Positions 48,408 through 57,621 are shown, counted from the stretch's first letter. The stretch: 64,000 nucleotides of DNA from Williamsia phyllosphaerae (GCF_014635305.1 NZ_BMCS01000002.1:310001-374000), one strand, 5' to 3'. Numbers and translations: made by a program. The notes: generated from the sequence alone by a model not told the origin.

Positions 48408-48896
48408 ATGAAACCTGGTGAACGCCCCGCTGCGCCGACTGAACCGTCCGGGTCGGTGACGATCGACCGTCTCGTCGCTCCGGCCGACCCCGAGCTGGTC
48501 GCGCTGCTGGTGGCCACCGTTGCCGACCTCAACGAGCGGTACCCCGACTACGACCCCGACCCGGTGGTCGCCGAGTCCGAGTACTTCGTGGCCCGTCTCG
48601 ACGGGGTGCCGGTCGGGTGCGTCGGTCTGCGCGACATCGGTGGTGGCCGCGGCGAGATCAAACGGATGTTCGTCGCCACGTACGGCCGTCGACGCGGGAT
48701 CGCCGCTCGGCTCGTCACCGCGCTCGAGGAGCGGGCAGCCGAGCGTGGGATGTCGAAGGTCGTGCTCGAGACCGGTATCCGCCAGCCCGAGGCGATCGCG
48801 CTGTATCGGGCCATCGGCTACACCCCGATCGACGCATTCGGCGAGTACGCGACGAGCCCGCTCAGCCGGTGCTTCGGCAAGGACCTCGTCGCCTGA
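48408..48896 (+). CDS. GNAT-family N-acetyltransferase
   Basis: A protein of 162 residues. The fold is marked by ESEYFVARLDGVPVGCVGLRDIGGGRGEIKRMFVATYGRRRGIAARLVTALEERAAERG, with the acetyl-CoA loop RRRGIA, and then VVLETGIRQPEAIALYRAIGYTPID. No substrate is implied. The preceding TAACGT box and lack of ribosome-binding site suggest a leaderless transcript. It lies between the LGFP gene and glpQ, each on its own promoter. Confidence 0.88.
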   Translation: MKPGERPAAPTEPSGSVTIDRLVAPADPELVALLVATVADLNERYPDYDPDPVVAESEYFVARLDGVPVGCVGLRDIGGGRGEIKRMFVATYGRRRGIAARLVTALEERAAERGMSKVVLETGIRQPEAIALYRAIGYTPIDAFGEYATSPLSRCFGKDLVA

Positions 48897-48948
48897 CCCG
48901 TTCAATGCCCGGTAACCCGAGGTTGCCGGACAGTTCGTGTGGGCGGCC

Positions 48949-48954
48949 TAGCGT
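48949..48954 (+). promoter_or_regulatory. -10 hexamer TAGCGT, leaderless start for GDPD gene
   Basis: TAGCGT ends seven bases before ATG 48962. Confidence 0.5.
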
Positions 48955-48961
48955 CGCGATC

Positions 48962-50068
48962 ATGCAGTCGTTCGCTCGTTGCCGAGCAGTGTTCTCCCGA
49001 CGCAACCTCCGATCAGCGATCGCCGTGGTACTCACGGTGGGAGCGGTGACGTTCGGCCACGAGGCGGCCGGGTCGGACTCGGCGTCTGCCGCCCCCGCAC
49101 GACCGGGAGGGCACCGCGTGTTCGATCTCCAGGCGCACCGCGGCGGTATCGGGCTGACCACCGAGTCCACCATCGCCGGCTTCGACAAAGCCCTGCGGCT
49201 GGGCGTCAGCACCCTCGAGCTCGACACCCAGGTGACCCGGGATCTGCGGGTGGTCGTCTCGCATGATCGGCAGATCTCCGGTGACAAGTGCCGCGACACC
49301 GCCCCGGCGTTCCCGTCGGACCCGCAGTTCCCCTACGTCGGGAAATACATCAGGGACCTGACGCTGGCGCAGATCCGGACACTCGACTGCGGGTACCGAC
49401 AACTCCCCCAGTTCCCGCAGCAGCAACGCATCGCCGGCGCCCGGATCATCGAGCTGCGCCAGGTGTTCGACCTCATCCGGTCGCGCCGTGCGTGGGGCGT
49501 GCACCTGAACATCGAGACCAAGGTCGAGGCGGGATCGCCGGAACAGACGATGCCGCGGGAACTGTTCGTGGCCCGCGTCCATCAGGAGATCGTCCGGTCC
49601 GGCCTGTCTCGACAGGTCACGATCGAGAGTTTCGACTGGGGCGCCCTGCGCGTGATGCACCGCCTCGATCCTCGGCTGCCGTTGATCGCGTTGACCAACA
49701 AGGACTTCCTGCAGGTCGGTCAGACGGGACGATCGCCGTGGCTCGGCGGGCTCGACGCCGACGATTTCGGTGGCGACCTGGTCCGCACGGCGAAGGCCAT
49801 CCCGGGGGTCACGGCCATCTCGCCGGTCCAGGGCACACCGCAGGACGGCACGATCGGCGATCCGTCGTTCACGCCCTACCCGGACGCACGCATGGTCGCC
49901 GACGCGCACCGCGCCGGGCTGAAGGTCATCCCGTGGACCGTCGACGACCCGGAGACGATGGATCACTTCGTGAAGCTCGGGGTCGACGGACTCATCACCG
50001 ACTACCCCGATCGCCTGCGCACGGTGCTCGCCGCCAACGGTCTCGCCCTCCCCGCGCCCGTCCGCTGA
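48962..50068 (+). CDS. glpQ: Secreted glycerophosphodiester phosphodiesterase (GlpQ-like)
   Basis: A protein of 368 residues. Signal peptide about 1-43 (cut after ASA-AP). The catalytic barrel has FDLQAHRGGIGLTTESTIAGFDKAL (HRG), LELDTQVTRDLRVVVSHDRQI, LNIETKV (metal Glu) and KVIPWTVDDPETM near the C-terminus. It hydrolyses glycerophosphodiesters to alcohols and glycerol-3-phosphate outside the membrane. The signal and its length fit the actinobacterial secreted form. A 22-bp repeat array begins four bases after the stop. Confidence 0.93.
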   Translation: MQSFARCRAVFSRRNLRSAIAVVLTVGAVTFGHEAAGSDSASAAPARPGGHRVFDLQAHRGGIGLTTESTIAGFDKALRLGVSTLELDTQVTRDLRVVVSHDRQISGDKCRDTAPAFPSDPQFPYVGKYIRDLTLAQIRTLDCGYRQLPQFPQQQRIAGARIIELRQVFDLIRSRRAWGVHLNIETKVEAGSPEQTMPRELFVARVHQEIVRSGLSRQVTIESFDWGALRVMHRLDPRLPLIALTNKDFLQVGQTGRSPWLGGLDADDFGGDLVRTAKAIPGVTAISPVQGTPQDGTIGDPSFTPYPDARMVADAHRAGLKVIPWTVDDPETMDHFVKLGVDGLITDYPDRLRTVLAANGLALPAPVR

Positions 50069-50072
50069 CCCC

Positions 50073-50204
50073 CGCCGAACGTGCCATAACCACCCGCCCA
50101 ACGTGCCGAAACCGCCCGCCCAACGTGCCGAAACGACCCGTCGATCGTGCCTAAAACACTCGCCGACCGTGCCGTAATCACACATCGACCGTGCCGAACT
50201 CGAC
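50073..50204. repeat. Tandem array A: six 22-bp units
   Basis: Six units of exactly 22 bp share the core CGTGCCGAAAC (for example at 50103 and 50125), the later ones more diverged. No gene, spacer or hairpin pattern like CRISPR is seen. It starts four bases after glpQ and ends 81 bases before the VOC gene. The reverse complement of the same unit makes array B at 50751-50882. Confidence 0.85.
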
Positions 50205-50285
50205 ATACGGTCAGGTACCGGCTGACTACAGATGCGTGGATCGCACACGCAGCCACCGTCGACGTCGAAACGAAGGGGAGCGTCC

Positions 50286-50678
50286 ATGTTCGAACACGCC
50301 GCGATCCGCATCGCCCGCCCGTGCACCAATCTGGAGATTGCCGAACGCTTCTACGTAAGAGGTCTCGGATTCGCAGTCCTCGCACGTGTTGCCGGCGAGG
50401 GGCGCGACGAACACGACCTCGTCATGGTCGGCGCTCCGGGCGCCGCCTGGCACATCGAGTTGGTGGGTGGCCCGAACTTGTCCGTGACACCGACTCCCAC
50501 CGCGGAGGACCTGTTGATCCTGTACCTCGACGCACCAGTCGACCCCGCCGTGATCGCCCGGATAGAAGAAGCGGGCGGGCGCGTCGTGTCGCAGGGCAAG
50601 TACTGGGATGAATGGGGCGTCACAGTCGAGGATCCCGACGGCTACCGGCTGGTCTTGTCCACGCGCGGGTGGGATTGA
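50286..50678 (+). CDS. VOC-superfamily (glyoxalase/bleomycin resistance-like) protein
   Basis: A protein of 130 residues from ATG 50286 with AAGGGGAG upstream. Two beta-alpha-beta-beta-beta modules: FEHAAIRIARPCTNLEIAERFYVRGLGFAVLARV and LLILYLDAPVDPAVIARIEEAGGRVVSQGKYWDEWGVTVEDPDGYRLVLSTR. The last EDPDGYRLVL is a metal-ligand motif of VOC enzymes. Substrate unknown; could be an isomerase, dioxygenase or binder. It is the only gene between two inverted 22-bp repeat arrays. Confidence 0.87.
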   Translation: MFEHAAIRIARPCTNLEIAERFYVRGLGFAVLARVAGEGRDEHDLVMVGAPGAAWHIELVGGPNLSVTPTPTAEDLLILYLDAPVDPAVIARIEEAGGRVVSQGKYWDEWGVTVEDPDGYRLVLSTRGWD

Positions 50679-50750
50679 TCGCGAGACTCGCCGAGCGAAC
50701 CGAGTGTCGACTGTTCTGCCCACGCGACCGGTTTCTCCGCCCGGTCGACG

Positions 50751-50882
50751 GGTCGCTTCGGCACGATCGGAGCGTCATTAGGGCACGTTCGGGGCGTCGT
50801 TTCGGCACGTTCGGGGCGTCGTTTCGGCCCGCTCGGCGGGTTGTTTCGGCATGGTCGGGGCGTCGTCGGGGCGCGGTCGGCG
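50751..50882. repeat. Tandem array B: six 22-bp units, inverted relative to array A
   Basis: Six units of exactly 22 bp sharing the core GTTTCGGCACGTT, the reverse complement of the array A unit. A further, more degenerate unit may precede it (about 50727). It begins 73 bases after the VOC gene and ends just at the -10 of the alpha/beta hydrolase gene. Confidence 0.85.
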
Positions 50883-50884
50883 GC

Positions 50885-50890
50885 TATCGT
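50885..50890 (+). promoter_or_regulatory. -10 hexamer TATCGT, leaderless start for hydrolase gene
   Basis: TATCGT ends seven bases before ATG 50898. Its -35 region falls inside the last unit of array B, so the repeats can bear on this promoter. Confidence 0.5.
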
Positions 50891-50897
50891 CGGACCG

Positions 50898-51830
50898 ATG
50901 AGTGAGAGCCAGCTCCGCACCGGAACCGCCCACGTCGGCGACATCGACATCTACTACGAGGACATCGGCGACATCGCCCATCCGCCCGTGCTGCTGATCA
51001 TGGGCCTCAGTGCCCAGTTGACGGTCTGGCCGACCGGGTTCTGCGACGTCCTGGTCGATCAGGGCTACCGCGTCATCCGGTTCGACAACCGCGACATCGG
51101 CCTGTCGACGCACCTCGACGGCGTCCGCGTCTCGGGCTCGATCCTGCCGCGACTGATCAAGACCGAGCTCGGCCTCGGCAGCGACGTCCCGTACACGGTC
51201 GTCGACATGGCGGCCGACGCGATCGGCGTCCTCGACTATCTCGGTATCGAACGCGCACACGTGGTCGGCGCGTCGATGGGCGGCATGATCGCCCAGGTCG
51301 TCGGCGGCAAGTACCCCGAGCGGGTGTCCTCGCTGGCGATCCTGTTCTCCTCGACCCTGCAGGCGTTGCTGCCGCCGCCGGACCCCCGCAAGCTGCTCGC
51401 ACTGCTGTCCGGCCCGGGCAAGGGTGCGACGCGCGAGGACTACATCGCCGGCTCGGCGAAAGCGTTGCAGACCATCGGCAGCCCCGGTTACCCGCTGAGC
51501 GACGACGAGGCATGGGAGTTGGCCGCGTCGTACCACGACCGCTCGCACGACCCGGCCGGGATCCTCCGCCAGACCAGCGCGGTGATGGGCAGCGGGAGCC
51601 TGCGACGGTACGCACGCAAAGTGACCGCCCCCGCGGTGGTGATCCACGGCAAGGCCGACGGTCTCATGCGTCCCTCCGGCGGCAAGGCCATCGCCCACGC
51701 CATCTCCGGATCGAAGCTGGTCCTGATCGACGGCATGGGCCACGACCTGCCCGAGCCGCTGTGGCCACAGATCACCGGCGAGCTCATGGCGAACTTCGCC
51801 CGTGCCACCACCTCCGCCGACGCACCGTGA
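50898..51830 (+). CDS. Alpha/beta-hydrolase
   Basis: A protein of 310 residues. Nucleophile elbow GASMGGM (Ser127), acid in IHGKADGLM, and the final His in [12 protein letters not shown] complete the triad. The oxyanion segment [13 protein letters not shown] and the [29 protein letters not shown] segment place it near the esterase/epoxide-hydrolase group often called Rv2765-like or lipase-like in mycobacteria. Substrate unknown. Its 3' end overlaps the convergent PPOX gene by 47 bp. Confidence 0.9.
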   Translation: MSESQLRTGTAHVGDIDIYYEDIGDIAHPPVLLIMGLSAQLTVWPTGFCDVLVDQGYRVIRFDNRDIGLSTHLDGVRVSGSILPRLIKTELGLGSDVPYTVVDMAADAIGVLDYLGIERAHVVGASMGGMIAQVVGGKYPERVSSLAILFSSTLQALLPPPDPRKLLALLSGPGKGATREDYIAGSAKALQTIGSPGYPLSDDEAWELAASYHDRSHDPAGILRQTSAVMGSGSLRRYARKVTAPAVVIHGKADGLMRPSGGKAIAHAISGSKLVLIDGMGHDLPEPLWPQITGELMANFARATTSADAP

Positions 51831-52209
51831 CGGCGATGACCGGCCCATCGAGCGAGACCGTCTCGTACTGAGCGTATTTCGCGCGTAGGAGTGCGTACGC
51901 CCGATCGGCGGTCACCCCGGCGTGATGTACCTGCGCGGTTCCGTCGACCCGCACCCACCACAGTGCGTTCCAGTCGTCGTCGTAGTGGTCGACCAGCAGG
52001 CTGACGTTCGGATTCGCGGCGATGTTGCCCAGCCGACGCAGCGGTGCCCCGGATTTCGGCTTGCCGTCGACCGCCGTGTAGACCGTGTCCCCGTCGACGG
52101 CGAACACGACCGGGACCAGGTGCGGCAGCACCTCGTCGGACACCGTCGCCATCCGGGCCACCGGGGCCTGCGCGAACCGCTGCCGCGCCCGGGACTCGCC
52201 GTCGGTCAT
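51784..52209 (-). CDS. PPOX-class flavin/F420-type oxidoreductase
   Basis: A protein of 141 residues. The split-barrel fold has [45 protein letters not shown] and [39 protein letters not shown], close to the actinobacterial subfamily I recall as TIGR03668 (F420-dependent PPOX). It would bind a deazaflavin or FMN. It is convergent with the alpha/beta-hydrolase gene and overlaps its 3' end by 47 bp. TAGGGT at 52216-52221 is six bases upstream of ATG 52209. Confidence 0.87.
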   Translation of the reverse strand: MTDGESRARQRFAQAPVARMATVSDEVLPHLVPVVFAVDGDTVYTAVDGKPKSGAPLRRLGNIAANPNVSLLVDHYDDDWNALWWVRVDGTAQVHHAGVTADRAYALLRAKYAQYETVSLDGPVIAVTVRRRRWWHGRSSP

Positions 52210-52215
52210 GCGATC

Positions 52216-52221
52216 ACCCTA
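52216..52221 (-). promoter_or_regulatory. -10 hexamer TAGGGT, leaderless start for PPOX gene
   Basis: On the minus strand TAGGGT ends six bases before ATG 52209. Confidence 0.45.
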
Positions 52222-52253
52222 AGGCGGCCATCAATCCGGTGGCGCAGCCCCGA

Positions 52254-52259
52254 TAGGCT
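52254..52259 (+). promoter_or_regulatory. -10 hexamer TAGGCT, leaderless start for metG
   Basis: TAGGCT ends nine bases before ATG 52269, the longest spacing in this set; a very short leader is possible. Confidence 0.4.
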
Positions 52260-52268
52260 GGGCGCACC

Positions 52269-53819
52269 ATGGCACCCGCAGCGAAGACTCCCTTTTATGT
52301 GACCACGGCGATCGCCTACCCCAACGGCGCGCCGCACATCGGGCACGCCTACGAGTACATCTCGGCCGACGCCATCGCGCGGTTCAAGCGACTCGACGGC
52401 TTCGACGTCCGATTCCTCACCGGCACCGACGAACACGGTCAGAAGATGGAACAGACCGCCGCCGCCGAGGGGATCGCGACCCGCGCTCTCGCCGACCGCA
52501 ACGCCGCGGCCTTCCGCGAACTGCAGCTCGCACTCGGCAGCAGCTTCGACCGCTTCATCCGCACCACCGACGCCGACCACCACGTCGCGTCGCAGGCGAT
52601 CTGGCAGCGGATGGCCGACAACGGTGACATCTACCTCGACAAGTTCGCCGGCTGGTACTCGGTGCGTGACGAGGCGTTCTACACCGATGGCGATCTCACC
52701 GTCCGCGACGACGGCACCCGCGTGGCCACCGAGACCGGAACGCCGGTCGAGTGGACCGAGGAGGAGTCCTACTTCTTCCGACTGTCGGCCTACCAGGACA
52801 AGTTGCTCGCCCACTACGAGTCCCACCCCGACTTCATCGGTCCGCTGACGCGACGCAACGAGGTGGCGAGTTTCGTACGCGGCGGCCTTCGTGACCTGTC
52901 GATCTCGCGGACCACCTTCGACTGGGGTGTCGACGTACCCGGTGACGACGCGCACGTGATGTACGTGTGGGTCGACGCGCTGACCAACTACCTCACCGGC
53001 GCGGGTTTCCCCGACGACACCGAGACCCTCGAGAAGTACTGGCCCGCCGATCTGCACATCATCGGCAAGGACATCGTCCGGTTCCACTGTGTCTACTGGC
53101 CCGCGTTCCTGATGAGTGCGGGTATCGCCCTGCCCAAACGTGTGTTCGCCCATGGCTTCCTGTTCAACAAGGGCGAGAAGATGAGCAAATCGGTCGGCAA
53201 CGTCGTCGACCCGTACGCGCTCGTCGACGAGTACGGACTCGACCCCCTGCGCTACTTCCTGCTGCGGGAGGTGTCCTACGGCCAGGACGGGTCCTACAGC
53301 CACGACGCGATCGTGGCGCGGATCAACGCCGACCTCGCCAACGAGCTCGGCAACCTCGCGCAGCGGTCGCTGTCGATGATCGGCAAGAACTTCGACCACG
53401 TCGTACCCACCCCCGGTGAGTTCACCGCAGACGACACCGCGCTGCTCGCGCGGGCCGACGCGTTGCTGGCACGGGTACGCGGCGAATTCGACCAGCAGGC
53501 ACTGCATCTCGCGCTCGAGGCGCTGTGGGAAGTGCTGGCCGAGACCAACCGGTACATCTCCGCGCAGGAACCGTGGAAGCTGGCCAAGACCGATCTCGAT
53601 CGCACCGGCACCGTGCTCTGGATCTGCGCCGAGGTCGTGCGGATCGTCGCCATCCTGGTGCAGCCGGTGATGCCGACCTCCGGTGGGACCCTGCTCGACC
53701 TGCTCGCGATCCCCGTCGAGAACCGGTCGTTCGACGCGATCGGCGATCGCCTCGCCGCGGGCACCACGCTGCCCGCCCCGTCTCCCGTCTTTCCCCGGTA
53801 CGACACCAAGAAGAGCTGA
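52269..53819 (+). CDS. metG: Methionyl-tRNA synthetase
   Basis: A protein of 516 residues, the short form without the C-terminal dimer domain. HIGH motif as [10 protein letters not shown] (His23-His26), the KMSKS loop as [10 protein letters not shown] (near 304), and [16 protein letters not shown]. The zinc-knuckle cysteines of the long form are missing, as in other mycolata. It charges tRNA-Met. pabB follows one base after the stop, so the two form a tight operon, the same as Rv1007c-Rv1005c. Confidence 0.97.
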   Translation: MAPAAKTPFYVTTAIAYPNGAPHIGHAYEYISADAIARFKRLDGFDVRFLTGTDEHGQKMEQTAAAEGIATRALADRNAAAFRELQLALGSSFDRFIRTTDADHHVASQAIWQRMADNGDIYLDKFAGWYSVRDEAFYTDGDLTVRDDGTRVATETGTPVEWTEEESYFFRLSAYQDKLLAHYESHPDFIGPLTRRNEVASFVRGGLRDLSISRTTFDWGVDVPGDDAHVMYVWVDALTNYLTGAGFPDDTETLEKYWPADLHIIGKDIVRFHCVYWPAFLMSAGIALPKRVFAHGFLFNKGEKMSKSVGNVVDPYALVDEYGLDPLRYFLLREVSYGQDGSYSHDAIVARINADLANELGNLAQRSLSMIGKNFDHVVPTPGEFTADDTALLARADALLARVRGEFDQQALHLALEALWEVLAETNRYISAQEPWKLAKTDLDRTGTVLWICAEVVRIVAILVQPVMPTSGGTLLDLLAIPVENRSFDAIGDRLAAGTTLPAPSPVFPRYDTKKS

Positions 53820-53820
53820 G

Positions 53821-55020
53821 ATGGCCTCCCGGGTCACCGATCTCGGACCCGGTCGATCGCCGAGCGCACTGCTCGCCGCGCTGCACGAGCGCAGCGTCGT
53901 CGCGGGCGTCCCCGGTCCCGCCGGGTTCATCGGCGACTGGCTGGGCGGCGATGCGGCGATCATCCCGTCGGTCGACGTGCGGGCCGGGGTCCGACCGCCG
54001 GACGACCCGACGCGATTCTGGGTGGGGTACCTCGCCTATCCGGATCGTCTGGCCGAGGCCGCGTTGCCCGCCGTCGTCGGTGGGGTCTCCCCGGACGTAC
54101 TCACCCACGAGGGCGGACGGTGGTTTCACCACGACGCGACCGGCTCCTCGTGCCCGGACTGGTTGCGCGCGTGCGTGTCCGGTGATCTGAACCCACCCCC
54201 GACCCGAGCGTGGTCCACCCGCTGGACCACTCCCCCGCGTGCGCCCCACGACGCCGCGATCCGGTCGTGCCTCGAGGCCATCGCGGCGGGAGAGGTCTAC
54301 CAGGCGTGCGTCTGTACCCGCTTCACCGGGCACCTCACGGGGCGGCCCGTCGACTTCTTCGTCGCAGGCGTCGAGTCGATGCGACCCCGGAAGGCCGCGT
54401 ACGTCTCCGGCGACTGGGGCGCGGTCGCGTCGTTCTCCCCGGAGACCTACCTGCACGTCCACGACCGCACGGTCACCTCGAGCCCCATCAAGGGCACCGT
54501 GCCGTCGGGCGCGGATCCGACGTCGCTGCTGTCGTCGGTCAAGGACGTCGCCGAGAACGTGATGATCGTCGACCTCGTCCGCAACGACCTCGGCCGCCTC
54601 GCCGTACCCGGCAGCGTCACGGTGCCTGAACTGCTCGCCGTCCATCCGGCGCCGGGGGTGTGGCACCTGGTGTCGACGGTCGCGGCGACGCTGCCCGACG
54701 ACGTCGGCAACGACGCGCTGATCGAGGCGACGTTCCCGCCGGGGTCGGTCACCGGCACGCCCAAGATCCGTGCGCGGACACTCCTGCAGGGATGGGAGAC
54801 GTCGGCGCGTGGGGTCTACTGCGGCGCGGTCGGGATCGCGACACCCGACGGCGACCTCGACCTCAACGTCGCGATCCGCACGGTGGAGATCACCCCGGAC
54901 GGGACTACGGCCCTCGGGGTCGGCGGCGGCATCACCATCGACTCCGACCCCGACCGCGAATGGCAGGAGTGCCTCGACAAGGCCGCCAGCATCATCTCGA
55001 TGACGTCCTCGGCGTCCTGA
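53821..55020 (+). CDS. pabB: Aminodeoxychorismate synthase component I
   Basis: A protein of 399 residues starting one base after metG. The chorismate-binding domain has AIAAGEVYQACVCTRFTGH, FSPETYLHVHDRTVTSSPIKGTVPSG, NVMIVDLVRNDLGRLA, and the C-terminal PGSVTGTPKIRARTLLQGWETSARGVYCGAVG. It makes 4-amino-4-deoxychorismate for folate. Anthranilate synthase is the main alternative; the C-terminal KGT and lack of trp genes nearby, plus the M. tuberculosis order, favour pabB. Confidence 0.9.
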   Translation: MASRVTDLGPGRSPSALLAALHERSVVAGVPGPAGFIGDWLGGDAAIIPSVDVRAGVRPPDDPTRFWVGYLAYPDRLAEAALPAVVGGVSPDVLTHEGGRWFHHDATGSSCPDWLRACVSGDLNPPPTRAWSTRWTTPPRAPHDAAIRSCLEAIAAGEVYQACVCTRFTGHLTGRPVDFFVAGVESMRPRKAAYVSGDWGAVASFSPETYLHVHDRTVTSSPIKGTVPSGADPTSLLSSVKDVAENVMIVDLVRNDLGRLAVPGSVTVPELLAVHPAPGVWHLVSTVAATLPDDVGNDALIEATFPPGSVTGTPKIRARTLLQGWETSARGVYCGAVGIATPDGDLDLNVAIRTVEITPDGTTALGVGGGITIDSDPDREWQECLDKAASIISMTSSAS

Positions 55021-55024
55021 CTCG

Positions 55025-55894
55025 TCAGCGACTGTCGAGAACGGCCTGGTAGAGCTCGCGCTTGCCCGTGGTCGTCGGGGCGGCCACCTGCGCGCACGCG
55101 TCCTTGAGGCCCGCGCCGGCGTCGACGAGAACCCCGACGCGCCCGACGAGGGTGTCGAGGTCCTGCTCGACGGGCACAGCCCCCTCGATAACGACGGTGA
55201 TCTCGCCGCGTACCCCGTCGGCGGCCCACCGGGCCAGGTCCTCGAGAGTCCCGCGCTTGACCTCCTCGTAGGTCTTGGTCAGTTCGCGGCAGACGGCGGC
55301 GCGGCGGGTCGGGCCGAGCACCGACACCGCGTCGGCGAGGGTGTCGGCGAGTCGGTGCGGGGATTCGAAGAAGACCACGGTGCGGGGCTGCTCCACCAGC
55401 TCGCCCAGCCAGGCGCGCCGCTGCCCGGTCTTGCGGGGCGCGAAACCGTCGAAGCAGAACCGCTCCACCGGCAGCGCCGACAGGGCCAGCGCCGTGGTCA
55501 CCGCCGACGGCCCCGGCAGACACGTGATCGGCAGACCCGCATCGGCGCAGGCCACGACCAGCCGGTAACCGGGGTCGCTGACCGACGGCATCCCCGCGTC
55601 GGTGATCAACAGAACGGTCGCGCCGCCGGTGATCTCGGCGACCAGAGCGGGTGTGCGTTGCGCCTCCACCTGGTCGTAGTAGCTGACCACGCGTCCGCCG
55701 ATGGTCACCCCGAGTGCGCTCGCCAGCGACTTCGCGCGACGTGTGTCCTCCGCGGCCACCACGTCGGCGGTGCTCAACGCGGCACGTAGTCGTGGGGAGG
55801 CGTCGTCGCGTTGCCCCATCGGGGTGGCCGCCAGAACCAGCCGGCCGTCACCCGGGAGCGCGCCCCGGGCACTGTCATCCGTGATCGTCATCAT
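55025..55894 (-). CDS. rsmI: 16S rRNA 2'-O-methyltransferase RsmI
   Basis: A protein of 289 residues from ATG 55894, with a second ATG next to it. It has the class III methyltransferase pattern: GRLVLAATPMGQRDDASPRL, AEDTRRA, LITDAGMPSVSDPGYRLVVACADAGLPITCLPGPSAVTTALALSALP, FFESPHRL and CRELTKTYEE. It methylates C1402 of 16S rRNA. It is convergent with pabB (four bases apart) and divergent from the protein mannosyltransferase gene. Confidence 0.95.
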   Translation of the reverse strand: MMTITDDSARGALPGDGRLVLAATPMGQRDDASPRLRAALSTADVVAAEDTRRAKSLASALGVTIGGRVVSYYDQVEAQRTPALVAEITGGATVLLITDAGMPSVSDPGYRLVVACADAGLPITCLPGPSAVTTALALSALPVERFCFDGFAPRKTGQRRAWLGELVEQPRTVVFFESPHRLADTLADAVSVLGPTRRAAVCRELTKTYEEVKRGTLEDLARWAADGVRGEITVVIEGAVPVEQDLDTLVGRVGVLVDAGAGLKDACAQVAAPTTTGKRELYQAVLDSR

Positions 55895-55899
55895 CGGAC

Positions 55900-55909
55900 A
55901 GCCTACGAT
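55900..55909. promoter_or_regulatory. Overlapping divergent -10 boxes for rsmI and PMT
   Basis: TAGGCT on the minus strand (55900-55905) ends five bases before the rsmI ATG. TACGAT on the plus strand (55904-55909) ends seven bases before the PMT GTG at 55917. They share TA at 55904-55905, so the two starts can hardly fire at once. Confidence 0.55.
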
Positions 55910-55916
55910 TGATCGG

Positions 55917-57611
55917 GTGACCGCAGCCCCGTCGATTCGCAGCTCTGCTGCACCGTCGACCACCGACACCGCCGATCCGGCGTTCGACGACGGACGCAGC
56001 GGCGACGCCACGGCATGGCAGTACCCGCTCGACGACGTCGAACCGGCCCGGCTGTACGGATCGGACGACGACCTCGGCGCGACCGAGGACCTCGGCGATG
56101 CCCCCGGCCCCCGCGTCCCCGACCCGGTCTTCGGCGCGTCGGACACCCGACGCGGGTGGATCGTCGCCGCGGTCCTGACCGCGATCGCGGCCGTCACCCG
56201 GTTCTGGGGTCTCAATGTCCCGACCGACGGCGGCACCCCGGTCTTCGACGAGAAGCACTACGTCCCGCAGGCGTGGCAGGTCCTCACCGGCGGCAACTGG
56301 ATCGAGGACAACCCGGCCTACGGGCTCGTCGTCCACCCACCCGTGGGCAAGTGGCTGATCGCGGTCGGTGAGGGGCTGTTCGGCTACACCCCGCTGGGAT
56401 GGCGGTTCGCCTCCGCGGTCGTCGGCACGATCATGGTGCTGATCGTGTTCCGGCTGACGCGACGCCTGAGCCGTTCGACCCTGATCGGCGCGGTCGCCGC
56501 GGTCTTCATGATCTGCGACGGCGTCACGTTCGTGTCGTCCCGCGTGGGCATGCTCGACATCTTCCAGATCTTCTTCGTGCTCGGCGGACTCGCCGCCCTG
56601 GTCGCCGACCGCGACCAGATGCGCTCACGTCTGCACCGGGTGTGGACGGAGGGTCGCATCGGCGATTCCCCGTTCGGACCCCGGCTGGGCTTCCGGTGGT
56701 GGCGCTTCGGCGCCGCGGTGCTCCTGGGCCTGGGATGCGCCACCAAGTGGTCCGGCATCTACTTCGTGTTCTTCTTCCTGCTGTTGGCGATCGGTTTCGA
56801 CATCGCCAACCGCAAGGCCTATCACGTGCAGCGGCCGTGGATGGGCACCCTGCGACGCGACGTCATCCCGTCCGGATTCAGCCTCGGCGTCGTCCCGATC
56901 CTCGTGTACCTCGGCAGCTTTGCGCCGTGGTTCGCCAGCGAGACATCGGTCTACCGCTACGAGGTCGGCCGATCGATCGGCTACGACGGACCGTTCTCCT
57001 GGGTGCCCGGTGCGCTGCGGTCGCTCTGGTACTACGAGGCCGGGATCCTCAAGTTCCACGAGGGGCTGACCAATTCGGCGGGAAATCATCACCCGTGGGA
57101 GTCGAAGCCGTGGACGTGGCCGATGGGGCTGCGACCGATGCTCTACGCCGTGCAGAACGGGCCGGACAAGTGCGGCGGCGGAGAATGCATCCGCGTCCAG
57201 ATGCTGATCGGCACGCCGGCCATGTGGTGGCTCGCGTTCCCGATGCTGCTGTGGGGTTTGTGGCAGTTCCTGCTCCGCCGCGATTGGCGCTACGCCGTCG
57301 TCATCGTCGCCTACGCGGCGTCGTTCCTGCCGTGGTTCCTCAACCTCGACCGGCAGATGTACTTCTTCTACGCCGCCGCGATGGCGCCGTTCCTGATCAT
57401 GGGGTTGGCGCTGTGCGTCGGTGATCTGCTCGGCGCCGACGGTCGATGGCGAGAGTTCGGCCGGGAGCGGCGCATGCTCGGGGTGGTGCTGGCCTCGGTG
57501 TACATCGGGCTGGTGATCACCAACTTCATCTGGCTGTGGCCCATCCTCACCGGCCAGCCGATATCGCTGCACATGTGGAACCTGCAGATGTGGCTACCGA
57601 GCTGGCGCTGA
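55917..57611 (+). CDS. Protein O-mannosyltransferase (PMT/ArnT family)
   Basis: A protein of 564 residues from GTG 55917. A disordered acidic N-terminus (about 1-80) precedes the first transmembrane helix, longer than in Rv1002c. The first extracytoplasmic loop holds the catalytic Asp-Glu in VFDEKHYVPQAW, followed by NPAYGLVVHPPVGKW. About nine or more further helices follow. The C-terminal part with SYLPWFLNLDRQMYFFYAA type aromatic belts is typical. It transfers mannose from polyprenol phosphate to Ser/Thr of exported proteins. Synteny with Rv1002c next to Rv1003 (rsmI). Confidence 0.95.
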   Translation: MTAAPSIRSSAAPSTTDTADPAFDDGRSGDATAWQYPLDDVEPARLYGSDDDLGATEDLGDAPGPRVPDPVFGASDTRRGWIVAAVLTAIAAVTRFWGLNVPTDGGTPVFDEKHYVPQAWQVLTGGNWIEDNPAYGLVVHPPVGKWLIAVGEGLFGYTPLGWRFASAVVGTIMVLIVFRLTRRLSRSTLIGAVAAVFMICDGVTFVSSRVGMLDIFQIFFVLGGLAALVADRDQMRSRLHRVWTEGRIGDSPFGPRLGFRWWRFGAAVLLGLGCATKWSGIYFVFFFLLLAIGFDIANRKAYHVQRPWMGTLRRDVIPSGFSLGVVPILVYLGSFAPWFASETSVYRYEVGRSIGYDGPFSWVPGALRSLWYYEAGILKFHEGLTNSAGNHHPWESKPWTWPMGLRPMLYAVQNGPDKCGGGECIRVQMLIGTPAMWWLAFPMLLWGLWQFLLRRDWRYAVVIVAYAASFLPWFLNLDRQMYFFYAAAMAPFLIMGLALCVGDLLGADGRWREFGRERRMLGVVLASVYIGLVITNFIWLWPILTGQPISLHMWNLQMWLPSWR

Positions 57612-57621
57612 GGCGCGAAAA

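Noticed and set aside
50073..50882. CRISPR array
   Set aside because: The 22-bp units follow each other without spacers, the units vary, and there are no cas genes.
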